A stretch of DNA of 35,452 nucleotides from a virus: positions 1 to 35,452 of the IMG/VR virus record IMGVR_UViG_3300021085_000103, one strand, 5' to 3'. Shown one piece after another: positions 7,636 through 16,250 of this stretch; within the stretch, counting starts at the first letter, position 1; every line of letters begins with the position of its first letter. Under the pieces are notes generated by a model. It was not told where the DNA came from, did no database searches, and worked only from the letters and a program-made list of their open reading frames with translations. The position numbers and the translations under genes are program-made.

Positions 7636-8400
7636 ATGAATTGGTCTGAATGTAATTTTGAAAATTTGAAGGACTGTGCCAAGCTTTACGAGCTTACCTT
7701 GCCTACGGCAAAATCATGGATTGCTAAGTCGGAGGAGAAAGTTCCTTGGCGAGATCCGTTTTTTGTGTTGGAGTGGTATCGGAAATCTTTTGGGCGTGAG
7801 CCAAGGAAAGGTTTCATAGACCGTATTAACATTTTACAGGCGCAGATGTTGCGGTGTGAAGATGTTGTGGAGGAAAATTTTCATCCTGGTTCATCGAATG
7901 GTGTGGCGGGAGATCCGGCGACAAAAGTGGCTTATCGTTCACTTATTGAAACAAAGGTGAATCAGGATGATCTGCTGTATAGGAAGCGGTTTTATGAGGA
8001 GGTTTGTTCTGATTTGGCCAATGCTAGAACACTGGCAAGGATAGCTTCTGAGGAGCGCGAGGCGTATGATAGCTATAAAGATTTGAAGGCTAGGGGTCTT
8101 GATTATTCGGCTGAGGTTAGGCGGTGGCAAGATTTGACTAAGGTTAAGCGTGATTGGGCTAAGACTCAGGATGCTGTTGATTTAGCTTTTGTGGCTTTGC
8201 GGGAGTGGCTCAGGAGTGAGTGGGAACCGCAATGGAAGCAGTTAAAGACTGCATTAGATGGTCGGCGTTTAGGTATGGATGCGAGGGAGGATTTGAAGCT
8301 GGTGGCTGATGATCCAGTGGAGTGGCGGCGGGTGTGGGATATGAACATGGAACGTGTAATTTTAAACGTATTAGACAAAGAAAACGATGAACTTAAATGA
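7636..8400 (+). CDS. Hypothetical helical protein, possible terminase small subunit
   Basis: This is a 254-residue protein from the ATG at 7636, 1 bp after the primase stop and with an AGAAAGG-like ribosome site. The N-terminus (CAKLYELTLPTAKSWIAKSEEKVPW) looks like an HTH. The rest is charged helix with many Arg, Lys and Trp. Terminase small subunits have an N-terminal HTH and helical oligomerisation region, and none is otherwise obvious upstream of the large subunit. Four genes lie between, so this is only a candidate. Confidence 0.55.
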   Translation: MNWSECNFENLKDCAKLYELTLPTAKSWIAKSEEKVPWRDPFFVLEWYRKSFGREPRKGFIDRINILQAQMLRCEDVVEENFHPGSSNGVAGDPATKVAYRSLIETKVNQDDLLYRKRFYEEVCSDLANARTLARIASEEREAYDSYKDLKARGLDYSAEVRRWQDLTKVKRDWAKTQDAVDLAFVALREWLRSEWEPQWKQLKTALDGRRLGMDAREDLKLVADDPVEWRRVWDMNMERVILNVLDKENDELK

Positions 8401-8641
8401 CATAAGGAAGCAGGGAATGACTGCAGCTAAGACTAAGGCGCGCGTTGCCGCCGAGCGCATGGATTGGTCTGTAAGGCAGTTTGAGAAAGCAGGGCTTTTT
8501 TCTATAAGCCTTATCAGGGGCTATGCTGAGGCAAGTGTATATATAGATCGGAAAGACTATGTGTTGCTGGGGCAGTTAGGCGATGACTATTTGATTGGTA
8601 AATTAAAACTAAAACAAAACAAAAATGATGAGAAACGATAA
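8387..8641 (+). CDS. Hypothetical small basic protein
   Basis: This is an 84-residue basic protein that overlaps the previous gene by 14 bp and the next by 17 bp. Residues 10-65 could form helices with a possible HTH (WSVRQFEKAGLFSISLIRGYAEA). No family is recognised. Confidence 0.5.
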   Translation: MNLNDIRKQGMTAAKTKARVAAERMDWSVRQFEKAGLFSISLIRGYAEASVYIDRKDYVLLGQLGDDYLIGKLKLKQNKNDEKR

Positions 8642-8927
8642 AGAACAAGGTAGCCTTTTAGGCTTATTGAAGATGACGATGGATAACAAGCTGACCATAA
8701 AGCAGCTCTTAGTGCTTTTGCACTTAGATTCCCCGGTGAAAGCATCGCAAGTAGCAGAAATATGCGGTGTTACTATGGCTGGAGCAACAGGCATCATAGA
8801 TCGCATGGAGCAAGCACAATATGTTCGCAGGGAGCATAGTAAGTCTGATCGCCGATGTATAATGGTTGAGAGAACTGTCGCTGGAAGTGAAGCTTTAAAA
8901 AACATAATCAATGTCATCCCACGATAA
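8625..8927 (+). CDS. MarR-like winged-helix regulator
   Basis: This is a 100-residue protein (the ATGs at 8625 and 8628 are both possible). It carries a MarR-type winged helix: LTIKQLLVLLHL, then KASQVAEICGVTMAGATGIIDRMEQAQYV and the wing RREHSKSDRRCIMVERT. MarR proteins bind DNA as dimers and usually repress. This one is short and lacks much of the dimerisation helices. Its position before the packaging genes suggests a role in the early-to-late switch. That is inference. Confidence 0.7.
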   Translation: MMRNDKEQGSLLGLLKMTMDNKLTIKQLLVLLHLDSPVKASQVAEICGVTMAGATGIIDRMEQAQYVRREHSKSDRRCIMVERTVAGSEALKNIINVIPR

Positions 8928-9261
8928 ACAAGAGCGCAGTAAGGCTGTTGCTAGGATATTGCTAAAGACGGCTAATATGATGGGTTGCAAGGTTGAGCAA
9001 ATCATAGCGCGAGATGTAGGTAATCCCACGGTGAGTCGAGCGCGGATGGCGTTTTGTTATATAATACGTCCACTTCTACAAAACCATGAAACTGGTGCTA
9101 TCCTTGGTCGCCGTAATAGCGGAACTATTGATAGTAGTTGGCGGCGTTGCCTCAAGCTGATGCAAACCAACAAGGTGTATAGAGATAAGGTTAATACTTT
9201 GTTGGAAGATTGTGATGGAGATCGTGAAAAGTTTCAACTAAGTAAGAAGGTTAGAGTCTGA
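8911..9261 (+). CDS. Protein like DnaA domain IV
   Basis: This is a 116-residue basic protein. The region about 40-100 (VSRARMAFCYIIRPL, then ILGRRNSGTIDSSWRRCLKLM) resembles the DNA-binding domain IV of DnaA, where the signature is roughly GGRDHSTV. There is no AAA+ ATPase part. It could bind DnaA-box-like sites in phage DNA and recruit or block host initiation. It overlaps the MarR-like gene by 17 bp. The resemblance is by eye only. Confidence 0.5.
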   Translation: MSSHDKQERSKAVARILLKTANMMGCKVEQIIARDVGNPTVSRARMAFCYIIRPLLQNHETGAILGRRNSGTIDSSWRRCLKLMQTNKVYRDKVNTLLEDCDGDREKFQLSKKVRV

Positions 9262-9265
9262 TATC

Positions 9266-9739
9266 ATGGGTTTTCGGAAGCCAATCTTAGCTCGTATTTA
9301 CTCATGTTCGCATGTTAAATATAATTGGATTTTGCGCATGTGCGATGGGGTCGTTAAATATTTTGTCGATAAGGATTTGGCGAAACAATGGTGCATTGAT
9401 AATGATATTGTTTTGATGACTAATACTATTAGGGCGAATAGATCCCATTATGTTACAGGAAAATCTGGTTACATTTACATCATTTCGGGAGCGGAATCTG
9501 TTAAGGTTGGCTATACGACTAATGAACCTGCTGATAGGCTCAAGGCTTGTCAGACAGGCTCACCAGTTGATCTCAAATTGGTTTATTGCGAGTTATTTAA
9601 AGATGTGGTGGCAGTCGAGAGGGTTTTGCATGATAGACTTTTTGAGTTGGGTTTTTGGGATCAGGGTGAGTGGTTTAAATGTGATGCCGATGAGGTGGTT
9701 GAATTATTAAATATGTTCAAAAATGAAGGGTTTACTTAG
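9266..9739 (+). CDS. T5orf172/Mug113-type GIY-YIG nuclease-like protein
   Basis: This is a 157-residue protein. The C-terminal 90 residues match the T5orf172/Mug113 branch of GIY-YIG domains: GYIYIISGAESVKVGYT, ADRLKACQTGSP, then VAVERVLHDRLFELGFWDQGEWF with the conserved Glu and Trp-Phe. These are predicted DNA-nicking enzymes. The N-terminal part (1-65) is unrecognised. It sits directly before the terminase and overlaps it by 17 bp, which could mean a packaging-linked nick or a homing-like element. Confidence 0.75.
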   Translation: MGFRKPILARIYSCSHVKYNWILRMCDGVVKYFVDKDLAKQWCIDNDIVLMTNTIRANRSHYVTGKSGYIYIISGAESVKVGYTTNEPADRLKACQTGSPVDLKLVYCELFKDVVAVERVLHDRLFELGFWDQGEWFKCDADEVVELLNMFKNEGFT

Positions 9740-11570
9740 TAAGGAGTTAAGCACCAGTGTGGCGCGTGCTTGGAGGCCTCGCGATGAAGTCGGTTTTGTT
9801 GATTGGTGTAAGGGTAATATTTTTCTAAGGGAAAGTGAAAGTCCTGATTACGCTGGTAGATACAGCCCGGCGATGGTTACACCTGTGGCTAGGTTGTTTG
9901 AAAACTTTCTTGATGACCCAACTATGAGACTGTTGGTTTTGAGTAAGTGTTCTCAGTCTTCGGCATCAAGTCATGCTTTATTTGAAATTGTCAGGCGTGT
10001 GGAAAGTGGTGTTCCTGGTAATATTGTTTATGTCATTCATAGTGCTGAAGAGGCGCGTAATATTGGTCATAGATTGGATGCGCTTTTGGCGGATTGTGTC
10101 GGTGCGAGTGGTGTCGTTGACGAGGTTTCTGCTGATGATAAAAGCACGTTGGTAAAGCGTTTGCCCGGCAAGACGATTTGGTTGACTGGTGCTGGTTCGG
10201 CGGGTGCTTTAGCTTCAAAGCCTGGTGTTAGTTTAGTGGTGGTTGATGAGGTTGATAAGCACAAACTCCTCAAGGGTGAGGCTGAAACAATCGAGTTGGC
10301 GAGTCAGCGTGGTAAGACTGTTGGTGATCGTAAGGTGATTGCTTTTTCTACTCCTACTACTGACTCAGGTCAGATATGGCGGGCTTTTCTTGATGGTTCA
10401 AGATCTGAGTATTTATGCCCCTGCCCTAATTGCGCGGAGATGATTCCTATGGAAATCGACATGCTTAGGTGGGGACATTGTAAAGACTTGGCTGGTGAGT
10501 ATGATTTAGCTCAGGTCGAGGCTGAGACTTTATTACAATGTCCTGAGTGTGGTGAAACTTATGATGATTCACAAAAGAGGAGTATGGTTGATGATGGTGT
10601 GTGGGAGCCTACTAATTATTATGAGGATGGCGATCTCCAGATAGAGGGTGCTGAGAATGTTGGTAAGCGCCCACGATGGAGGCCTGGTGTTATGAGTGCT
10701 AGATTAGGGGACATGCACTCTTTTTGGCCCGGTTCTAGTTGGGGTGATCTTGCTGTTGATAGAATTAAGGTGGCGGGTGATCCTCTCAAAATACATGGTT
10801 TTCTTAATAACAGGGAGGGTAAGCCTTTTAAGGAGGGCGGTATGTCCAGTGTCGAATTGAGACATATTGAAAGTCTTCGCGGTGCTTACAAGCGTGGTCA
10901 AATTCCAGTTAAGCCAGAAATCGTTATTTTTGCTGCTGATACACAGGATGCTGCGTGGAAATGGGTTCTGGGGGCTTTCACTAAAGAAGGTGACTTTTAC
11001 TTAAGTGATTATGGAATTAGCCTAAGTTGGCGCGAGGTCATGGAGCGCGCTAGAGATGGCGTGCGCTTTGAGGGTGAAGATTACATGGCACATTTTTGTG
11101 GCGTGGACGAGGGTGGTCACAGGACAAGGGAGGTGCGTAAGAATGTGCTGAATCTAGCTCCTTGGTTTGTTCCCATGAAGGGTTTGGGGGGCATGCAAGT
11201 GAAGACAGTTGTCGGGTGGAGGACACACCAAGTTGATCCAGATGCTGATCCTAATCGTGGTGTCGCGTTAGATACTGTCGAGTGTTTGACGTATGATGAC
11301 GATTGCTTTAAGCGCGAGTTGTATCGTGATCGTATTTTGTCAGGGAAAAAACAGCGTGATGCTTTAGACGGTGGGCGTAACATATGGTTCCCTATTGACA
11401 TGGATGAATCTTTTGCGAGAGAGCTGTGCGCGGAGCAGTTGATCAAAGGTGAAAACCCGCGAACTGGTCAGATCGGATGGTTTTGGCGTGTAAAGGGGGC
11501 TAATGATTTTGGTGATGCGACTAAGATGTGTCTGATACTTTACGCTGCTAGTGCAGCTATAATAAAATGA
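9723..11570 (+). CDS. Terminase large subunit (lambda GpA type)
   Basis: This 615-residue packaging motor resembles the GpA family. Visible marks are the N-terminal FVDWCKGNIFLRESE, a Walker A-like KCSQSSAS (75-82), Walker B VVVDEVD (about 168-174), two CxxC pairs (CPCPNC and CPECGE) and a C-terminal nuclease region. In place of the usual G-K-T/S loop the protein has S-S-A-S, with the Lys at the front. Lambda GpA also has a deviant Walker A with an early Lys. The family cuts at cos sites and fills the head through the portal. It is followed directly by head genes. Confidence 0.9.
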   Translation: MKGLLSKELSTSVARAWRPRDEVGFVDWCKGNIFLRESESPDYAGRYSPAMVTPVARLFENFLDDPTMRLLVLSKCSQSSASSHALFEIVRRVESGVPGNIVYVIHSAEEARNIGHRLDALLADCVGASGVVDEVSADDKSTLVKRLPGKTIWLTGAGSAGALASKPGVSLVVVDEVDKHKLLKGEAETIELASQRGKTVGDRKVIAFSTPTTDSGQIWRAFLDGSRSEYLCPCPNCAEMIPMEIDMLRWGHCKDLAGEYDLAQVEAETLLQCPECGETYDDSQKRSMVDDGVWEPTNYYEDGDLQIEGAENVGKRPRWRPGVMSARLGDMHSFWPGSSWGDLAVDRIKVAGDPLKIHGFLNNREGKPFKEGGMSSVELRHIESLRGAYKRGQIPVKPEIVIFAADTQDAAWKWVLGAFTKEGDFYLSDYGISLSWREVMERARDGVRFEGEDYMAHFCGVDEGGHRTREVRKNVLNLAPWFVPMKGLGGMQVKTVVGWRTHQVDPDADPNRGVALDTVECLTYDDDCFKRELYRDRILSGKKQRDALDGGRNIWFPIDMDESFARELCAEQLIKGENPRTGQIGWFWRVKGANDFGDATKMCLILYAASAAIIK

Positions 11571-11800
11571 GCAAAAATGATATAACAGGTGACGAGATCG
11601 TGACAGGTGCTGTGACTGAAGCCTATCGGTCTGGATGGGATAGGATATTTGGCAGTAAGATTGACAGTGATCGAACAGATCATGGCAACTCTATCAAACG
11701 CGATTATCAAGGCGATAGCGGAGGATTTCACTCGCGCACAATTAGTTCAGATGAGGCAAGCGGCTGTGGCTGCGGTCATGAAGGATCTTCCGAGAGTTGA
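11567..11800 (+). CDS. Small overlapping ORF after the terminase
   Basis: This is a 77-codon frame whose ATG overlaps the terminase stop (ATGA). The first 38 residues (DEIVTGAVTEAYRSGWDRIFGSK) look protein-like. The second half overlaps the next gene by 119 bp and is Ser/Gly/Asp-rich without structure. It may be a real small gene with a long overlap, or only leader sequence for the gene at 11682. Confidence 0.3.
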   Translation: MSKNDITGDEIVTGAVTEAYRSGWDRIFGSKIDSDRTDHGNSIKRDYQGDSGGFHSRTISSDEASGCGCGHEGSSES

Positions 11801-11972
11801 GATCACAGGGGCGAACTATGATGTGGGTGGTCAGTCTGGAGAATTTATACAAGGGAAGCCTAGAGATGTTGTCGAATACGCACAAGCTGCCATCGATTAC
11901 ATTGACAGCACTGTGAAGCGTAACAATAACGTGGTCTTTGGTGATTTTTCAAACCGCCCGGCTGGCTGGTAA
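11682..11972 (+). CDS. Small head-module protein (gpW-position)
   Basis: This is a 96-residue protein from the ATG at 11682, preceded by TTGACA at 11661, the recurring late-gene motif. It has a helical N-terminus (IIKAIAEDFTRAQLVQMRQAAVAAVM) and a polar tail with YAQAAIDYID. Its place between terminase and portal is that of the gpW-type head completion protein, but the sequence is not diagnostic. It ends next to the portal gene. Confidence 0.55.
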   Translation: MATLSNAIIKAIAEDFTRAQLVQMRQAAVAAVMKDLPRVEITGANYDVGGQSGEFIQGKPRDVVEYAQAAIDYIDSTVKRNNNVVFGDFSNRPAGW

Positions 11973-11993
11973 TTGACAGTTGCTGATCATGGC

Positions 11994-13472
11994 ATGGCAA
12001 AACGTGGAACGCGAGGAGGTAAAAAGCACAAGGAGCGCAAGGCGGCGGAATCTGTAAAAAAGGATCTGCTTAAGGCTGTTGACCTCAATGTGGGCAACGG
12101 ATTTGGTAATGGTTGGAGCGCGGCAACACCTAGTGAGCGCCGTGGGTATGTTTGGTGGCCTAATTTGGATACCAGTAAAGAGTTACCCCCGCACACTCGT
12201 CTTGAAATACTAAGAAAAGCGCGCTGGGCGGATGCTGAAGTTGGGCTGGTTCGTCGTGCGGTTAGTGGATTGGCTGATTTGGTTGGCTATCAAAAGCCAC
12301 AGGCGGAAACAGGTGATCCTGAATGGGATCAACTTGCTGAGGATGCTGTTTTGAGAAGATGGGATAATCCTTTGGCTTTCGATCAGGCGGGTAAGATGGA
12401 TGCCTGGTCATGGCAAGTTGCTTTGACTCGATGTCGATTTCGTGATGGGGATAACCTGACAGCTTTAGGAAGCACGCAATCGGGTGGTGCTACTATGCAG
12501 TTCTATGAGTCGCATCAAATAGACAGTGGTGATAAGACAACAAAGAATTTAATTGATGGTGTTTATCTAGGGCGAGGAGGTAAGCATACAGGATATAATA
12601 TAGTTGGCTCTAATTTAGATGGTGAGAAAACTAACAAGAAACTTGGGGCTAGAGATGTTATATATCATGCTGACTTTGAAAGGCCCGGTCGTATCAGGGA
12701 GCCGTCCAAGCTGGCACATGCGATAAGCAACATTGTTGATATTTTAGAGATCCTTGCGGATACAAAGCATGGTATCAAAATTGCGGCGCAGCTTGGAGTG
12801 GTGATGACTACTCAGGCGGGTAGTGGAAATTCACAAATGTCTGAAACCTTAGCTAGTTTTCTTAGTAAGCAGGGAGTCGGAACAAATTCTGATGGTGATG
12901 ATGTAGAAATTAATCTCGATGAAATTATGAGAGGTGGTCGCAGTCAAAGCCTCCCGGCTGGTGCTGACATGAAGACCTTACAGGATTCGCGACCACATCC
13001 AAACCAGTTGGATTTACTTCGATGGCTTGTGCGCGACATAGCGTGGGGTGCTGGAGTTGCGCCTGAAATATTATGGGAGCAAGCTGGATTAGGTAGTGCC
13101 GCTACTCGTTACCTCATGGCGGAAACTCGCAGATGGATTGAGAATCAGCAGCGTGTTCAGCGTTACGCTTGTCAGCGTATGTGGACATACACCTTGGCTC
13201 AGGAGATCAAGGCGGGTCGTGTGCCTAAGCCGACAAGCGATAGGTGGTGGTCGTGCAAGTGGATACCACAGGCTGACATGACGATTGATCGTGGGCGGGA
13301 TGGAGCCTTGGAGATAAAGCAGATTGAAAAAGGATTGCTGACCTATCAGGAGTCTTATGCCAAGCGTGGTAAGGATTGGCAGGAAGAGATGCGACAACTT
13401 GCTAAGGAAAAGGCGTTGATGGTTGAACTTGGCATATCTGGTGATGATTTGAACACAGGTAAAAATTTATGA
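11994..13472 (+). CDS. Portal protein (lambda GpB type)
   Basis: This is a 492-residue protein from the ATG at 11994, preceded by TTGACA and 15 nt. The basic N-terminus, TRLEILRKARWADAEVGLVRRAVSGL, the RDGDNL segment and the WLVRDIAWGAGVAPEILW helix region are typical of lambda-family portals. The dodecameric portal forms the DNA channel between head and tail and docks the terminase. It is followed with a 4-bp overlap by the SSB-tip protein. Confidence 0.85.
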   Translation: MAKRGTRGGKKHKERKAAESVKKDLLKAVDLNVGNGFGNGWSAATPSERRGYVWWPNLDTSKELPPHTRLEILRKARWADAEVGLVRRAVSGLADLVGYQKPQAETGDPEWDQLAEDAVLRRWDNPLAFDQAGKMDAWSWQVALTRCRFRDGDNLTALGSTQSGGATMQFYESHQIDSGDKTTKNLIDGVYLGRGGKHTGYNIVGSNLDGEKTNKKLGARDVIYHADFERPGRIREPSKLAHAISNIVDILEILADTKHGIKIAAQLGVVMTTQAGSGNSQMSETLASFLSKQGVGTNSDGDDVEINLDEIMRGGRSQSLPAGADMKTLQDSRPHPNQLDLLRWLVRDIAWGAGVAPEILWEQAGLGSAATRYLMAETRRWIENQQRVQRYACQRMWTYTLAQEIKAGRVPKPTSDRWWSCKWIPQADMTIDRGRDGALEIKQIEKGLLTYQESYAKRGKDWQEEMRQLAKEKALMVELGISGDDLNTGKNL

Positions 13473-13729
13473 GTAATAAGTATAGCCACGACATAGTGGC
13501 GACAGTTGGGAGTTATGTTGATAGCTCAGGGCAAGATAAAAAGCGTTACCAAAAAGTTGGAGCAGCTTTCACTGATGATGAGGGTCGGATCTCGTTAAAG
13601 GTCGATGCTGTTCCCTGTTCGCCTCAATGGTCGGGGTGGTTGTCTTTGTATCCCAAAAAACAAGAGTTGCAGTCGCCTGCCCCAAATACGGATCCTGTTC
13701 GGGATGGTCAGGATGACATTCCGTTTTAG
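13469..13729 (+). CDS. Small protein with an SSB-like acidic C-terminal tip
   Basis: This is an 86-residue protein ending in QDDIPF, the same ending as the partner-binding tip of bacterial single-strand DNA-binding proteins. The body (RYQKVGAAFTDDEGRISLKVDAVP) looks like a short beta-rich fold resembling small SSB-like or uncharacterised plasmid and phage proteins. It sits between portal and protease, where such a protein is not expected. It might recruit host repair or replication enzymes to phage DNA. Confidence 0.5.
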   Translation: MSNKYSHDIVATVGSYVDSSGQDKKRYQKVGAAFTDDEGRISLKVDAVPCSPQWSGWLSLYPKKQELQSPAPNTDPVRDGQDDIPF

Positions 13730-13755
13730 CGCATTTGACGCGCGGGCTTCACGTT

Positions 13756-14976
13756 ATGGCTAATAAAACATGGTTCTCTATTGAGGCTCGCGGTGGAGGC
13801 GAGGGTAAGCCCCAAACGGCGGCTATCGAAATTTATGACGAAATTGGTGGCTGGGGAGTTTCAGCCGCCGATTTTAAAAAGGAACTGAGTTCCTTGGGGG
13901 AGGTAGATGGCATTGAGTTGTCCATACATTCTCCCGGTGGTAGCGTGTTAGATGGGTGGGCAATCTATAATTTAATTAAAGGATCAAAATCTCATGTGGT
14001 TGCAAAGATCGATGGTCTTGCTGCAAGCATGGCAACGGTAGTGGCTATGGCTGCTGATGAGGTTCATATGCCCGAAAACGCTTTTTTCATGGTTCATGAT
14101 CCTTCTGGATTCGCTGTAGGAGGTGCTGAGGAGATGCGTGAGTATGCAGATCTTTTGGATAAGATGGAGGCTGGCATCAGAGCGGCTTACGTTGGTAAGA
14201 CAGGACAAAGTGAGGAGGTCATCGACAAGCTGATGGCCGAAGAAACTTGGCTCACTGGTTCCGAAGCTAAGGAACTAGGATTTGTCGATGTGGTTACTGA
14301 TGCTTTGGAGATGGCGGCTCTCAACGGTGCGGTAACAGCGTGTGCTGAGGATCTTAAAAAAGCTGGTCTTAACATACCTGTGGCTGATGCGATGATCATA
14401 GAGGCAGTGGCAGAACAGGAGGCCGAAGAAGCTGAAGAAGCTGAAGAAGTCGAAGAAGTCGAAGAAGTCGAGGAAGTCGAGGAAGTCGAGGAGGCCGATA
14501 AAGTCGAGTGCTGCTTGCCGGCCGATCAAGACGAAACAGATTTAGATGAGTATGGTGAGTTAATCACTGAACCATCAAAAGACGAGCCAATGGGGTTCGT
14601 TGAAAAGGTTAAAGCTGCGATCATTGGTCGCGGTGGTTCTGATGCGCTGGCAGAGTCTGCCAAGCTGCGCGGAACTATTAATTCATTGGAGGCTAAACTA
14701 GCTGACAGTGAGCATGCTCTTAATGAAGTGCGCGAGGAAGTCGCAGCAAAAGTTAATGAGCTAACAGCACTACGCGCCGATCAGGCGAGCGTGTTGGATC
14801 TCGTTACCGAGGCAGGGTTCGCGCCTGATGTGGCTGCGTCTATGCCTATGCCTGACGGCGGTGATGGGGATGAGATCAAGGCAGCGGAAGCAGCACTTGC
14901 TGATGCTGAAACAAAAGGCGGAAGAGAAGTTTATGCAGCGGTCAAACGCTTGCAAGATCTCCGCAATCAACAATAA
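13756..14976 (+). CDS. ClpP-like head maturation protease with scaffold-like tail
   Basis: This is a 406-residue protein from the ATG at 13756, preceded by TTGACG and 15 nt. Residues 1-185 are a ClpP/S49-type serine protease with HSPGGSV, Ser91 in DGLAASMAT and His114 in MVHDP. Residues about 215-255 are an acidic repeat of E-E-A/V units encoded by a 9-bp DNA repeat. Residues 290-406 are coiled coil (LRGTINSLEAKLADSEHALNEV), typical of scaffolds. Protease and scaffold are thus one chain, as in several lambda-like phages. It directly precedes the capsid gene. Confidence 0.85.
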   Translation: MANKTWFSIEARGGGEGKPQTAAIEIYDEIGGWGVSAADFKKELSSLGEVDGIELSIHSPGGSVLDGWAIYNLIKGSKSHVVAKIDGLAASMATVVAMAADEVHMPENAFFMVHDPSGFAVGGAEEMREYADLLDKMEAGIRAAYVGKTGQSEEVIDKLMAEETWLTGSEAKELGFVDVVTDALEMAALNGAVTACAEDLKKAGLNIPVADAMIIEAVAEQEAEEAEEAEEVEEVEEVEEVEEVEEADKVECCLPADQDETDLDEYGELITEPSKDEPMGFVEKVKAAIIGRGGSDALAESAKLRGTINSLEAKLADSEHALNEVREEVAAKVNELTALRADQASVLDLVTEAGFAPDVAASMPMPDGGDGDEIKAAEAALADAETKGGREVYAAVKRLQDLRNQQ

Positions 14977-14999
14977 CTACAAATATATAGAATAATATT

Positions 15000-15920
15000 A
15001 TGGCTACAAATCTAGCTCCATCCGAAATTCTTGTCCAAACCATCGATGCGTTCAAAAAGCGTGTTCCGGCTCTGGGCATGATGTCTACTGACTTTTCTGA
15101 CTCTCGCAGTCGCAAAGATCAGACTATCAAAGCTCACATCCGCACTCTCCCATCCGTGGGCGATTACGGTGCTAACGGCTATTTCTCCAACTCAAACGAT
15201 GCACAAACATTGCTTACTGACGTTGATCTAACCCTAGACCAGCACAAGCACGTTACGCTTAACCTCACTCACCTGAAGATGCTTTCTGATGACAAGCGTA
15301 ATACTCAGATCGGTGACTCAGCCTATGTTTTGGGTAAGTCAATGGTTGACTCAGCACTTGCTAAAGTTACCGCTTCAGCCTTTTCAACCTCCGAGGTTGT
15401 TTCTGTTGCTAACAGTGACTTTGATGCCTTAAACAGCGCGCGTAAGAACCTTGTTCAGCAAGGTGCTAATGTCGATGCTCTCTATGGTCTTGTAAACAGC
15501 GATTTCGCTGCAAGCCTTAATAGTGATACACGCATCGCTTCTAAGGACTTCCGTGGGCAAGAGACTACTACCTCTGGTCTTCATGTCCTCAATGGTGTAG
15601 CTGGTTTCCAGCAGATTCGTGAATACGCTGATCTCCCTGCAAATGGTGAAAGCCTTTCAGGTGTGTTCTTCGATCCCCGCGCAATCTGTTTGGCTACTCG
15701 TCTGCCTAGTGACAGCACTGATCTGGCTCGCTCACTTGGCGTGCCTAACATCGCTGACACTACCGCCGTGACTGACCCTGAGTCAGGACTTTCCTTCTTA
15801 GGAATCATGCACATGCAACCTGGCACTCTTGATCTGTTCCTCACTGTTACTGTGCTTTACGGATCAACTGTTGGTGGTTCTGCTCTTGAGAACAGCGGTT
15901 TCCGCATCACATCAGCTTAA
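15000..15920 (+). CDS. Major capsid protein
   Basis: This is a 306-residue protein in the major capsid position, after the protease-scaffold gene. The sequence is consistent with an HK97-fold capsid protein without a cleaved delta domain (VDLTLDQHKHVTLNLT, then DALNSARKNLVQQGANVD and the LYGLVNSDFAASL region). Codon use is clearly richer in C-ending codons (ATC, TTC, CGC) than in neighbouring genes, which fits very high expression. The start has no ribosome site and an AT-rich leader. A short gene and a strong terminator follow. Confidence 0.8.
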   Translation: MATNLAPSEILVQTIDAFKKRVPALGMMSTDFSDSRSRKDQTIKAHIRTLPSVGDYGANGYFSNSNDAQTLLTDVDLTLDQHKHVTLNLTHLKMLSDDKRNTQIGDSAYVLGKSMVDSALAKVTASAFSTSEVVSVANSDFDALNSARKNLVQQGANVDALYGLVNSDFAASLNSDTRIASKDFRGQETTTSGLHVLNGVAGFQQIREYADLPANGESLSGVFFDPRAICLATRLPSDSTDLARSLGVPNIADTTAVTDPESGLSFLGIMHMQPGTLDLFLTVTVLYGSTVGGSALENSGFRITSA

Positions 15921-15931
15921 CATTTATCATT

Positions 15932-16168
15932 ATGCACATTGCGATTGGATACCAAAGCGTCAAGGGTTACGAAAACCCAAAGATGTTATATTGCGGTGAA
16001 GACCGTGGTGTAGCACTATCATTCACTGAATCTGCTGCTGAAGGCATTGCTAGGGTTGAGATTTTCTCACATCCTATCCCTGCCCAGCGCAAATTCTTTG
16101 CAGCACAAAAAGCAACTCCGGCGAAGGGAAGCAAGAAAGTTGTAAAGAAGGTGACGGAAGATAAGTAA
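15932..16168 (+). CDS. Small capsid-associated protein
   Basis: This is a 78-residue protein with a very basic C-terminus (KKVVKKV). It follows the capsid gene by 11 bp and precedes the terminator, so it is cotranscribed with capsid. It could be a head decoration or DNA-contacting protein. No family is recognised. Confidence 0.55.
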   Translation: MHIAIGYQSVKGYENPKMLYCGEDRGVALSFTESAAEGIARVEIFSHPIPAQRKFFAAQKATPAKGSKKVVKKVTEDK

Positions 16169-16192
16169 GCTTTACGGCTTGTATTAACAGTG

Positions 16193-16226
16193 ACTGACCT
16201 AGCTACGGCTAGGTCAGTTTTTTTTT
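16193..16226 (+). terminator. Rho-independent terminator after the capsid genes
   Basis: A perfect 11-bp stem (ACTGACCTAGC / GCTAGGTCAGT) with a 4-nt TACG loop is followed by a run of nine T at 16218-16226. It would separate highly expressed capsid transcripts from downstream connector genes. Confidence 0.92.
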
Positions 16227-16250
16227 GGCTTTGACATGGTGGCTATTTGT

